Origin: Bacillota bacterium
GTDB lineage: Bacteria > Bacillota > Clostridia > Acetivibrionales > DSM-27016
Direction: 5' to 3'
NCBI GenBank assembly: GCA_023390115.1
Contig: JAEWDM010000040.1
Coordinates: 372,001-436,000 of the forward strand
DNA length: 64,000 nucleotides
Shown here: positions 25,963-34,107 of the stretch, one piece after another
How the letters are laid out: every line of letters starts with the position of its first letter
How positions within the stretch are numbered: the first letter of the stretch is position 1
Made by a program: the position numbers and the translations under genes
The notes under the pieces: model-generated
What the model was told of the DNA's origin: nothing
The model's input: only the letters and a program-made list of their open reading frames with translations
Database searches by the model: none

Positions 25963-26574
25963 ATGAAGGAACAATACCGCCTGCTTTCCATTATCCGTAA
26001 TATAGATCCTGCCAACATTTGTGCCATTGTGGAGGTGCTGCTGGAGGAGGGAATCCGCTGTCTGGAGGTATCGCTCAGCGAACCGGAAAGGGGTTTTGGC
26101 TGTTTAAAAGTGCTCCGGCAGAGTTTTAAGGAAAAGGATTTCTTGCTGGGAGCGGGAACAGTGTCCACACTCTCCGAGGTGGACAAACTGAAGGAAATCG
26201 GCGTTTCGTTTTTTGTTACGCCGGGCTTTGACGGTGCTCTGGTGGATTACGCCGTGCAGCAGGGCATGAAGGTGATTCCCGGAGTGCTTACACCAAGTGA
26301 TGTACAGCAGGCAAAAAACAGGGGTCTTGAATTGGTTAAGCTTTTTCCGGCCAATGCGTACCCTATGAGATATGTAAAGGATTTGAGCGGGCCATTCCCA
26401 CATATGCGCTTTATGGCGGTGGGAGGCGTAGGGCCCGATAATTTGGCCGGCTATCTGGCGGCAGGCTTCTGCGGTGTGGGAATCGGCAGCAGCCTCGTGC
26501 CTCAGGGTGCAGGGCCGGAGCAGCTTGGAGGCATTCGTGAAGCGGCGGCCCGGTGTGTGCGGGCTGCATACTAA
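25963..26574 (+). CDS. KDPG/KDPGal-type class I aldolase
   Basis: 204-residue (beta/alpha)8 aldolase of the Eda/DgoA family, which cleaves 2-keto-3-deoxy-6-phospho-sugar acids to pyruvate and a triose phosphate. The Schiff-base lysine is K126 in LVKLFPA, and the catalytic glutamate is E35 in LEVSLS; GAGTV (about 63-67) and GVLTPSD (about 107-113) are also conserved. The loop after E35 (SEPERGFG) differs from the EVTLRT of KDPG aldolase and is closer to the DgoA-type pattern, so a galactonate-type or other sugar acid phosphate is plausible. ATG 25963 follows AAGGAGG (25951-25957). No dehydratase is encoded nearby. Confidence 0.85.
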   Translation: MKEQYRLLSIIRNIDPANICAIVEVLLEEGIRCLEVSLSEPERGFGCLKVLRQSFKEKDFLLGAGTVSTLSEVDKLKEIGVSFFVTPGFDGALVDYAVQQGMKVIPGVLTPSDVQQAKNRGLELVKLFPANAYPMRYVKDLSGPFPHMRFMAVGGVGPDNLAGYLAAGFCGVGIGSSLVPQGAGPEQLGGIREAAARCVRAAY

Positions 26575-26586
26575 AGGAGCGTATAG

Positions 26587-27315
26587 ATGTATTTACTGGA
26601 GCAAATGACAAGATTGCAAGTGGAAAAACGTGTACGGGAGTACCCGGTGGCCATTCTGCCTGTGGGAAGCTGCGAGCAGCACGGCCATCATCTCCCGTTG
26701 GGAACGGACAGCATTCTGGCGGAAACGCTTGCCCGCCATATTTCTGAAAAGACCGGAGCTATGGTATATCCGGTACTGCATTTTGGTTATTCGTGGGTCT
26801 GGAGGGATATAGCGGGCACACTGGCCGTGAGCACCGAGCATTTAAAAGGAATGCTTATGGACGCGGTAAGCAGTGCCGAGCGGTCCGGCATACGCGTATT
26901 GGTTTTTCTCAATGGCCATGAGGCCAATAATGCAACCATTAAGTATGCTGTGCGCGAGGCCCAGGATACAACTCCCGTTAAGTTGCTGGGAATGTTTTAC
27001 CCGGGTATCGGTGACATTTATGCACGGGAAATTGAAAGCCCTACCTGGGGAGGGATGTTCCATGCATGCGAGTTTGAGACCTCGCTCATGCTTGCGGCAA
27101 GGCCGGAGCTGGTTAATATGGAGCTTGCGGTTGCCGAATACCCTGAAAAACCGCTATTTTACGGTATGGACAATTCATCGCTGGGAGCTATCAGCCACAG
27201 CGGGGTTTATGGCGATCCGACGCTTGCAACAAGGGAAAAGGGAGAGCGCATGTTTAAGGCGTTTGCACAGGAGGCAGCGAGGCTGATTGAGCAGGCATAC
27301 CGCGAAATATGCTGA
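26587..27315 (+). CDS. Creatininase family amidohydrolase
   Basis: 242-residue metal-dependent hydrolase. Metal ligands typical of the family are visible: E30 and H32 in GSCEQHG, D41 in LGTDSIL, the histidine in LNGHEANN, and a glutamate in HACEFETS. Family members include creatininase, the GTP-derived formamide hydrolase ArfB and MftE. In this operon a role on an amide or lactone-like derivative of the imported sugar is likely but cannot be defined. The start follows AAAGGAGCG by about 8 bases. Confidence 0.85.
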   Translation: MYLLEQMTRLQVEKRVREYPVAILPVGSCEQHGHHLPLGTDSILAETLARHISEKTGAMVYPVLHFGYSWVWRDIAGTLAVSTEHLKGMLMDAVSSAERSGIRVLVFLNGHEANNATIKYAVREAQDTTPVKLLGMFYPGIGDIYAREIESPTWGGMFHACEFETSLMLAARPELVNMELAVAEYPEKPLFYGMDNSSLGAISHSGVYGDPTLATREKGERMFKAFAQEAARLIEQAYREIC

Positions 27316-27359
27316 AAATAAATTTACACGCCGCAGGGCGGCGGGAAGGTCGAGATAAT

Positions 27360-27617
27360 ATGCAGCAGTTTATATATACTATTACCGATGAAGCGGGCAT
27401 CCATGTGCGCCCGGCAGGTGAACTGGTGAAGCTTGCGCAAACATTTGCGAGCGACATACACATTACAGCCGGAGAAAGGTCCTCCAGTTTGAAAAAGCTG
27501 TTTGAACTTATGGGGCTTGCTGTCCGGCAGGGAGAAGAGATTACGGTTACCGCAAGTGGTATGGACGAACAATCGGCTATTGCAGCCTTGCGGCAATTTT
27601 TCATAAATAATTTATAA
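27360..27617 (+). CDS. HPr-like phosphocarrier with Lys at the regulatory Ser46 position
   Basis: 85-residue HPr that carries phosphate from enzyme I to EIIA. The active histidine is exactly H15 (EAGIHVRPAG). The segment equivalent to LKSIMGVMSLG of normal HPr reads LKKLFELMGLA, placing K46 where HPr kinase phosphorylates Ser46 in other Firmicutes. The protein should therefore support PTS transport but not CcpA-mediated catabolite repression. ATG 27360 gives the canonical N terminus; an in-frame ATG at 27309 would add 17 atypical residues and overlap the upstream gene. Enzyme I begins 12 bases after its stop. Confidence 0.88.
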   Translation: MQQFIYTITDEAGIHVRPAGELVKLAQTFASDIHITAGERSSSLKKLFELMGLAVRQGEEITVTASGMDEQSAIAALRQFFINNL

Positions 27618-27629
27618 TGGGGGATACCA

Positions 27630-29249
27630 ATGCAGCTACAAGGAACAGGTGTGAGTCAAGGATTTGCCATTGGGCGCATTGCCTTTTATTCTAAGAAACG
27701 CCGGCACGTGGAGGCGATATCCGTCCGGGATGTTTCGGAGGAGCTTAAGCGCTTTGAGGCCGCGCGAATACAAGCGATGGATCAACTGGGCGAGCTGGCG
27801 GAAGCAGTTGTGCAGAGCATAGGAGAAGAGAATGCCCGCTTATTTGAAATCCATCGGATGATGCTTGCAGATGAGGATTATGTCGAAGCCATCACACAGG
27901 TTATACGGAAGAAAGGGTTGTGTGCCGAGTACGCTGTGGCGGAGGCATCGCGGAGATTTTCTGCAATGTTTGGCGAGATGAAGGATGCATACATGCGTGC
28001 CCGGGCCGCCGATGTACAGGACATTTCCGGCAGGCTTCTGGATATTCTTGCCGGACGGGAGGAGGCTATGCTCTGGCCGGAGGAGCCGGTAATTCTTGCC
28101 GGGGAGGATTTTACGCCCAGCGAGACGGCTGGTTTTCCGCGTGATAAGGTGCTGGCGCTGGCTACCCGGTATGGCTCCGAAAACTCACATACCTCCATTT
28201 TTGCACGCACGCTTGGAATACCGGCCATTGTGAGGCTGGGAGACGAAGTGAATGCAGCGCTCAACGGCCGGATGGCAGTGCTGGACGGAGGCAGAGGGGT
28301 GCTGTATATCGATCCGGATTCTGACACGCTGAAGGCGTTACAAGAAGAACAGTGCAAGCAGTCTGCGATTGCGGCGGGGCTAAAGAGCTTTCGCGGAAAG
28401 CCCACACGCACCAAGGGCGGGCGCGGGATAAAGCTTTTTGCCAATATCGGTATGCCGGAGGATGCCGACGCCGTACTGGAAGGGGACGCGGAGGGTATTG
28501 GTTTGCTGCGCAGCGAGTTTTTGTATTTAGGGCGCAATGGCTATCCCGATGAAGAAACGCAATACAGAGCATACCGCCGGATATTGGAGCGCATGGGGGA
28601 GCGTCAGGTCATTATCCGTACGCTGGATATAGGTGCGGACAAACAGGCTGAATATTTCTTACTCCCTCCCGAGCAAAATCCGGCAATGGGGATGCGGGCG
28701 ATCCGCATCTGCCTGACCCGGCCGGAGGTATTTAAAACCCAGCTCCGGGCAATTTACCGTGCCGCGGCCCATGGGAATGCCGCTATAATGTTTCCTATGA
28801 TTACCAGCATAAATGAGGTGCGGCGAGCCAAGGCTATTGCTTGTGAGGTAAGGGAGGAATTGGGGAGTGAGCGCTGTGAATTTAATGGGAATGTACCAAT
28901 CGGCATTATGATTGAAACACCGGCCAGTGCTATTATCAGTGATTTACTGGCCGCTGAGGCGGATTTTTTCAGTGTGGGCACCAATGATCTTACACAATAC
29001 ACCTTAGCGGCGGACAGGCAAAATGCAACCATTAAGGAATTTTGCAATCCCCGCCATGAAGCCGTTCTGCGCCTGATACAAACAGCGGCGGAAAATGCGC
29101 ATAAAAATGGAATATGGATTGGTATCTGCGGAGAACTGGCAGGCGATACGTCGTTAACCGGGACATTTCTGGACATGGGAATTGACGAGCTCTCGGTACC
29201 TGCGTCCCAAATACTGAACCTGCGAAGCATAATTGCAAAGCTGGATTAG
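27630..29249 (+). CDS. PTS enzyme I (phosphoenolpyruvate-protein phosphotransferase), operon-dedicated
   Basis: 539 residues. It takes phosphate from PEP on the swivelling-domain histidine, H187 in SENSHTSIFART, and passes it to HPr. The N-terminal HPr-binding helices cover about residues 30-140, and the C-terminal PEP-binding TIM barrel about 250-535, with GMRAIRICL, GIMIETPASA, VGTNDLTQY and the catalytic C500 in GICGELAGD. Numbering is within two residues of E. coli EI (H189, C502); the C terminus is shorter than the usual 570-575. It ends an operon that thus encodes a complete phosphorelay. A housekeeping EI elsewhere in the genome would be expected but cannot be seen. Confidence 0.93.
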   Translation: MQLQGTGVSQGFAIGRIAFYSKKRRHVEAISVRDVSEELKRFEAARIQAMDQLGELAEAVVQSIGEENARLFEIHRMMLADEDYVEAITQVIRKKGLCAEYAVAEASRRFSAMFGEMKDAYMRARAADVQDISGRLLDILAGREEAMLWPEEPVILAGEDFTPSETAGFPRDKVLALATRYGSENSHTSIFARTLGIPAIVRLGDEVNAALNGRMAVLDGGRGVLYIDPDSDTLKALQEEQCKQSAIAAGLKSFRGKPTRTKGGRGIKLFANIGMPEDADAVLEGDAEGIGLLRSEFLYLGRNGYPDEETQYRAYRRILERMGERQVIIRTLDIGADKQAEYFLLPPEQNPAMGMRAIRICLTRPEVFKTQLRAIYRAAAHGNAAIMFPMITSINEVRRAKAIACEVREELGSERCEFNGNVPIGIMIETPASAIISDLLAAEADFFSVGTNDLTQYTLAADRQNATIKEFCNPRHEAVLRLIQTAAENAHKNGIWIGICGELAGDTSLTGTFLDMGIDELSVPASQILNLRSIIAKLD

Positions 29250-29389
29250 GAAGCGGGGAGATACAGGCTAATTATTGAAAAGAATTGCCTGTAAAATGAT
29301 TTTAAGGCCATATCCTTGATTTTATTCCGGCAAAATTATATTATATATTGTAAAAGAATTTTGCATTATAAAATCAAAGGAGAAGATTA

Positions 29390-30001
29390 ATGGATTTAAG
29401 AGATATAATTCTGCTTCCTCGGGCTTTATACAAAAAACTTACGGCGAAAAGAGCCTCGCTTTTTATAGGAATAATTCTTGTGGGGCTTATTGATATGGGC
29501 TTTAGCATATTTATAGGCTACAATAACTTATTTGCGGGCAAATCTTCGATGGTAATATACTTTAACATTACGCTTGCGCTTGTGCTTGTAATACTTACGG
29601 GCTTTATTGACGTAGTGTTTTTTTCAGTCCCGCTGTTTGATCTTTTCAAGCATTTCAAGATGGAAAAGGGGATAGGGGATTACAGCCAGCAACTGGTAAA
29701 GCTTATGAAGGTATATATATGCGCAAATTTTTTAGTGCTGCCTTTGAATATATTGTTTTATATTATATTCAGAAGCTACGAATTCGGAAGCAGCTTTGCA
29801 ACAGTGGTGCTTGCGTATTTTGTTATATTTCTTCCATCTATATGGGCCAGTGCTGCAATAGCGAGGGGAGTAAATGAGATATACAGCTTTATACAGCCGC
29901 TTAAAAAAGTTGTATTTCTGATAGTATTTTTATGGAGCATGATACTGGGGCTTATTTTAAACTATATTATAGAGCAGTGGTTTATGCTGCTTTTTAGGTA
30001 A
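29390..30001 (+). CDS. Integral membrane protein, Yip1-like
   Basis: 203 residues with five predicted membrane helices, beginning ILLPRALYKKLTAKRASLFIG, a layout that resembles Yip1-domain membrane proteins of Firmicutes. No catalytic motif was seen. AAAGGAGAAG precedes the ATG. It stands alone between the PTS operon and the tRNA-Arg gene and uses AGA/AGG arginine codons like the rest of the chromosome, marking the end of the codon-biased PTS segment. Confidence 0.65.
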   Translation: MDLRDIILLPRALYKKLTAKRASLFIGIILVGLIDMGFSIFIGYNNLFAGKSSMVIYFNITLALVLVILTGFIDVVFFSVPLFDLFKHFKMEKGIGDYSQQLVKLMKVYICANFLVLPLNILFYIIFRSYEFGSSFATVVLAYFVIFLPSIWASAAIARGVNEIYSFIQPLKKVVFLIVFLWSMILGLILNYIIEQWFMLLFR

Positions 30002-30042
30002 AAGCAGAGCTGCCGCCCAAAAATTTGTCTCACAAATTACGG

Positions 30043-30070
30043 TTGTAAAATAAGAGTATTCTGTTATAAT
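30043..30070 (+). promoter_or_regulatory. Promoter of tRNA-Arg
   Basis: TTGTAA (30043-30048), 16 bases, TATAAT (30065-30070), 13 bases before the mature tRNA 5' end. Confidence 0.7.
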
Positions 30071-30083
30071 ATAAATTGAGCAT

Positions 30084-30158
30084 GTTCCGGTGGCCTAATG
30101 GATAAGGTAGTGGATTCCGGTTCCACTGATGCGGGTTCGATTCCTGTCCGGAACGCCA
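30084..30158 (+). tRNA. tRNA-Arg (anticodon CCG)
   Basis: Cloverleaf folds by eye: acceptor GTTCCGG/CCGGAAC, D-arm GCCTAATGGATAAGGT, anticodon stem GTGGA/TCCAC with loop TTCCGGT (anticodon CCG, reads CGG), T-arm with TTCGATT loop, discriminator G and an encoded CCA. The gene has its own promoter and terminator and sits between the PTS operon side and the AT-richer glycan locus. Confidence 0.95.
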
Positions 30159-30176
30159 GAAAGTCAGGCGGATATA

Positions 30177-30212
30177 GATGCCATGCGGTTAAAACCGCAT
30201 GGCATCAGCCTT
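30177..30212 (+). terminator. Terminator of tRNA-Arg
   Basis: Perfect palindrome GATGCCATGCGGTT (30177-30190), AA, AACCGCATGGCATC (30193-30206), followed shortly by CCTTTT. Confidence 0.85.
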
Positions 30213-30288
30213 TTCCGGGATTTTAAAGCATGATTTTTGTCATCGAAAAAATACAGAGCAGGAAGCTCCATAGCAAGCAAACCATATC

Positions 30289-30329
30289 AGAGTGTGCATT
30301 TTCTTATTGGAGATACACCCTCTTTTTTT
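30289..30329 (+). terminator. Second hairpin with T tract
   Basis: AGAGTGTG (30289-30296) pairs imperfectly with CACCCTCT (30316-30323) and is followed by seven Ts. It is oriented with the + strand and lies just before the converging histidine kinase stop codon, so it may prevent read-through from the tRNA. Confidence 0.5.
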
Positions 30330-30337
30330 GTGCCCTT

Positions 30338-32053
30338 TTAAATAGAACCTTTATTTTGAGGTATTTCAAATTTTACTAAAGTACCCAATCCGGGTTCACT
30401 TTCGATAATGAGACCGTATTCATTACCGAAATACAGCTTTATCCTCTCATTAATATTTTTCAGGCCATAGCCTGCGGTATCTTTTTGATGTATTTCATTT
30501 ATCATATCTTTGTCAATACCAATGCCATTATCTTCTATAACAAACTCAATATCAGCACCCTTTATATGACCGCTGATTTTCAGTATGCCTTTTCTGTCAG
30601 GTTTTTCATCGATACCATGGACAATTGCATTCTCGACTATAGGTTGAAGTATGAAGTTTATCATTTCCAAATTAAGTATCTCTTTATCAAATTCATAAAA
30701 CACTTCAAAATCATAGTCATGCATCATTAGCTGCAAATCAATATAGGCTTTTATATTTTCAATTTCATCCCTGACTAATATTACGCTTTTCCCTCTGTTT
30801 AAAGCAGTCCGGTAGAATTTGGACAGTAATTTTGTTATATTGCTGATTTCTTTTTCACCGGCAGATATCGCTTTCCAATTTATCATTGAAAGAGAGTTAT
30901 ATAAAAAGTGAGGTTTTATTTGTTCTTGAAGAGCTATTAACTTGGCTTCCTTTTTTGCAAGGTTAACCTGATAAATTTCATTTATCAGGACGTTAATTTT
31001 TTTAAGCATTTTGCCAAATTTATTTGTTAAGTCCCCAATCTCATCTTTTGAATTACTTAGGATTTCAATATCTAAATTCCCATCCTCAACCAACTCAATT
31101 TTCCTGTTCAAATTGCTTATCCTATTAACAAAAGTTCTGGAAAACAGCCATATTATAAGCAAAAGTAATATTAGGCAGGACAAAATTACTGTTACGGTTG
31201 CTTTTAAAATTTCACTTGAATCCACTGTTGCGTTTTCTTCCGGAATATAGTAGCAAAGTGTCCAGTTGGGAGTGGAGATTGGACTTTTAAAAATCATATA
31301 TGTTTCATTAGCTATTGGGATTTTATTATTTGAATTTATAATTGTTTTTCTGTCTAAGTCGCTAAAGCTGGTTGAACCATCTTTATAAGTTAATATTGTA
31401 CCGTCACTATTTTTAATTATATAGCCGTACTTTTGGAATTTTTCCGACATAATGTCTGAAAGTATTGCATCGGAATCCAGCCTCAGTTTAAGAATACCCA
31501 TACATTTATTATCATCTCTGTTGATTATTATACGGGTTGCAAAGAGTTCATCATTATCGTACCACCAATAAATTGAATTGCTTTTCAGGGATTCTTTATA
31601 CCAAAATTCATTTTTTATCTCTGTGGAAGGTTCTATAAAGCTGCCGATATCTGTAGTCCTATAATCAGAATATATTTTCAACTCTTTTATTTCCATATTT
31701 ATGGTCATATAGTACCAAATAATGGGTTCTATATTGTCGTTAAGCTTTTGTGCAAGTGTATATGAATCAATTATGTTATTGTTAAGAACCTCTTTAAGAA
31801 CTGGATTAAATGAAAGGAAATTAATAAAATCATCCTGCCTTTTAAGCTTGCTTTCTACATTTGAGGATATCTGGGAGACAGTTTCATTCATGCTCATTCT
31901 GAGCTGTTCATGAAGATAGCTTCTTGCTTTGAAATAGGAAAACAGACCTAAAGCGATTATAGGAATTATGATAACAACAATATATGAAATAAAAAGCTTT
32001 TTCCTGAATGAAAGGTTATTGAAGTATGTAAAGCATTTTTCTATCAGGCTCAT
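30338..32053 (-). CDS. Sensor histidine kinase, YesM family
   Basis: 571-residue membrane kinase. Transmembrane helix at about 18-38, extracellular double-Cache-like sensor (about 40-280), second helix (283-304), HAMP linker (305-358), His_kinase domain with the phosphorylated H382 in EQIKPHFLYNSL, and HATPase domain with the N box (FILQPIVENAIVHG) and G boxes (IEDNGIGID, GYGLKNINERI). YesM-type kinases pair with AraC-type response regulators and control carbohydrate uptake genes. Its start overlaps the end of the response regulator gene by 4 bases. It most likely senses an extracellular glycan or its binding protein for the locus that begins at 34.1 kb. Confidence 0.92.
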   Translation of the reverse strand: MSLIEKCFTYFNNLSFRKKLFISYIVVIIIPIIALGLFSYFKARSYLHEQLRMSMNETVSQISSNVESKLKRQDDFINFLSFNPVLKEVLNNNIIDSYTLAQKLNDNIEPIIWYYMTINMEIKELKIYSDYRTTDIGSFIEPSTEIKNEFWYKESLKSNSIYWWYDNDELFATRIIINRDDNKCMGILKLRLDSDAILSDIMSEKFQKYGYIIKNSDGTILTYKDGSTSFSDLDRKTIINSNNKIPIANETYMIFKSPISTPNWTLCYYIPEENATVDSSEILKATVTVILSCLILLLLIIWLFSRTFVNRISNLNRKIELVEDGNLDIEILSNSKDEIGDLTNKFGKMLKKINVLINEIYQVNLAKKEAKLIALQEQIKPHFLYNSLSMINWKAISAGEKEISNITKLLSKFYRTALNRGKSVILVRDEIENIKAYIDLQLMMHDYDFEVFYEFDKEILNLEMINFILQPIVENAIVHGIDEKPDRKGILKISGHIKGADIEFVIEDNGIGIDKDMINEIHQKDTAGYGLKNINERIKLYFGNEYGLIIESEPGLGTLVKFEIPQNKGSI

Positions 32054-33603
32054 ATTCTCTCCCTATACTGAGCGGGTGTTATTCCAAAATAATTTCTGAA
32101 CAAATGAATAAAATACGAATTACTTGAAAAACCTGTTTCTTTGCATATGCCGTTAACCTTAAGGTTTGTTGTTTCAAGAAGCTCCTTCGCATGTGACAAT
32201 CTGAATTCCATGATATATCTTGTAATATTTATTCCCATTTGCTTTTTGAAAAGGTGGCCGAGGTAATTGGGGGACATATAGACCTTGTCGGCAATGTATT
32301 CAACACTTAAGTCATATGGATATTCATTGTTTATTAAGCTCAGTACCTGCTCGATAACTTTTCTGTTATCCTCTTCTACATTTAAGCTGCTGTCAGTATA
32401 AATATCGTTTATTATAGAAGTCATAATATCTTTTAATTCACCAATATTATTGGTAGTATATATAGTTTCAAGGTGAGAACTGAATTTAGCAATGTCTTTT
32501 ATTTGGTTTGTATCTAATATCTTTTTTATTATTAAAATAAAGATATGCTTAACATAAATTGAACTTAAGCCTCCGGTATTCTTAATATATTCATAAAGTA
32601 ACCCGATGCTCTCCCTGATGCTATTACGATCTGACATTTCAATAAATTTATAAGTTTTATTTACAATTTCATCAACATAATGCGAGGAGTGTATATTTTG
32701 TGTCATATAATCCTCAACAAATAAGATGGCGGAACCTTCAATGAAGAACCTGTATTCCAGCACCTGCTCCAATGCATTGTATTCTTCATGGATGCTTCCG
32801 GTATTATCGGCAAGCCGGCCTATAACAGTAAAACAGCTTAACTCAAAGCCTTTTTCAATAAAGTCCTTGATCGCTTTTCCGATTTCTGAAAGCTCCGACT
32901 TTTTTAGATACTCGTACTGAGGGATATACATAAAAATGATGAATTGTTGTTCGTTTAAACTGAAACAATCATAATTGTATTTAAGTATATTTTTGAGCTT
33001 GCCCTTGAATATCTCTTCATTTACATCGAAAAAACGCTTGCTGCAATCAATAAATATCATTTGGATATGGTTTTTTAGAAAATCAAGGCCGGCATTAATT
33101 GCCTTTTCTTCAATGCCGGCATTAAGCTCTTTGTCGTTTAAAAGCCTGAAAAGTACCTTTTCTCTTTCGTAAACAATACTCTTTTCATATCCAAGTAAAA
33201 GCTTTTCCTGATTTTTTTTAGTATTCTCCTCATCATTGCATTGCTGGATTACTTTTAGCATTACTGTTTGAAATTCATCCACATCAATGGGCTTTAAAAT
33301 ATAGTGGGAAACATTCAGCCCGATTGCCTGCTTAGCATAATCAAATTCACCGTATGCACTGAATATTATTATTTTCAAGCCGGGTCTTAAAGCTCTTGCA
33401 TGCTTTGAAAGCTCGATCCCATCCATAGAAGGCATTTTTATATCTGTAAACAGTATGTCTACGGCATTATTTTGTAAAAAATGAAGCGCATCCCTGCCAT
33501 TATTTGCTTCCATTACTTCAAAAGGCAACTCATATTTTGAAATTAGGGATTTAATCCCGTTACGCTCCAATTTTTCATCATCTACAATCAGGATACTATA
33601 CAT
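32050..33603 (-). CDS. AraC-type response regulator, YesN family
   Basis: 517 residues: receiver domain (1-125) with phospho-acceptor D54 in LFTDIKMP, a long central linker (about 130-410), and two C-terminal AraC HTH motifs (about 415-515; VEYIADKVYMSPNYLGHLFKKQ and VNGICKETGFSSNSYFIHLF). It is phosphorylated by the overlapping YesM-type kinase and probably activates the divergent glycan locus. ATG with a GAGGA ribosome binding site. The gene pair is transcribed away from the target genes across a 504-bp region. Confidence 0.93.
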   Translation of the reverse strand: MYSILIVDDEKLERNGIKSLISKYELPFEVMEANNGRDALHFLQNNAVDILFTDIKMPSMDGIELSKHARALRPGLKIIIFSAYGEFDYAKQAIGLNVSHYILKPIDVDEFQTVMLKVIQQCNDEENTKKNQEKLLLGYEKSIVYEREKVLFRLLNDKELNAGIEEKAINAGLDFLKNHIQMIFIDCSKRFFDVNEEIFKGKLKNILKYNYDCFSLNEQQFIIFMYIPQYEYLKKSELSEIGKAIKDFIEKGFELSCFTVIGRLADNTGSIHEEYNALEQVLEYRFFIEGSAILFVEDYMTQNIHSSHYVDEIVNKTYKFIEMSDRNSIRESIGLLYEYIKNTGGLSSIYVKHIFILIIKKILDTNQIKDIAKFSSHLETIYTTNNIGELKDIMTSIINDIYTDSSLNVEEDNRKVIEQVLSLINNEYPYDLSVEYIADKVYMSPNYLGHLFKKQMGINITRYIMEFRLSHAKELLETTNLKVNGICKETGFSSNSYFIHLFRNYFGITPAQYRERI

Positions 33604-34107
33604 TTTTTTGTCCTCGTAAAATTAATCGATAACAGTATTTTAATATAGTAATTAATTTTAAACAAGAATGACTTCATATAAATAATACGATAAAAGAGAA
33701 ATGCCGTTGATTTTTTATATTTTTCATGGATTTCTTTTATTGAAGGGTATTATATGACGAATTATAATTTAACTGAGCCATGCAAGAAGTAGTAAGATGT
33801 TATGTAAATATCTACCTTGTCATAAGTTTCATCAACATCTTAAGCATCTTCAAAAGGAATCGCCAATAAAATAGTGCATTTGGAACAGGAAAGCAGTGAC
33901 GCTTTTCAGTCAGGTAAAGCGAGTTTTTCATGTGAGGGGAGGTTTGTGGTTTTCCTTTGTTCCTGTTAGTATAAAATGATCCAAGTCAATTACTATCGGC
34001 TTAAAAGCCGGTTTAAAAGCATGATTCGCCTGAAGGCAGAGGATTTGAACCGTAATTGGCTTTGGTGAAGGGCATTTGCAAAAAGAATGATAGAGAGGGT
34101 GTAGATT
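33604..34107. promoter_or_regulatory. Divergent control region between the two-component system and the glycan locus
   Basis: 504 bp without a gene. On the minus strand a good promoter for the two-component operon is present: TTGTTT and TAAAAT with a 17-base spacer (plus coordinates 33637-33665). A short hairpin CGGCTT/AAGCCG lies near 33996-34012. No clear plus-strand promoter was identified for the beta-helix gene, which fits activator-dependent transcription, but binding sites for the AraC-type regulator could not be assigned. Confidence 0.5.

Noticed and set aside
30084..30158. Integrated element with attachment site at tRNA-Arg
   Set aside because: No integrase gene and no repeat of the tRNA 3' end was found in the downstream 14 kb, so an att-site feature is not supported.
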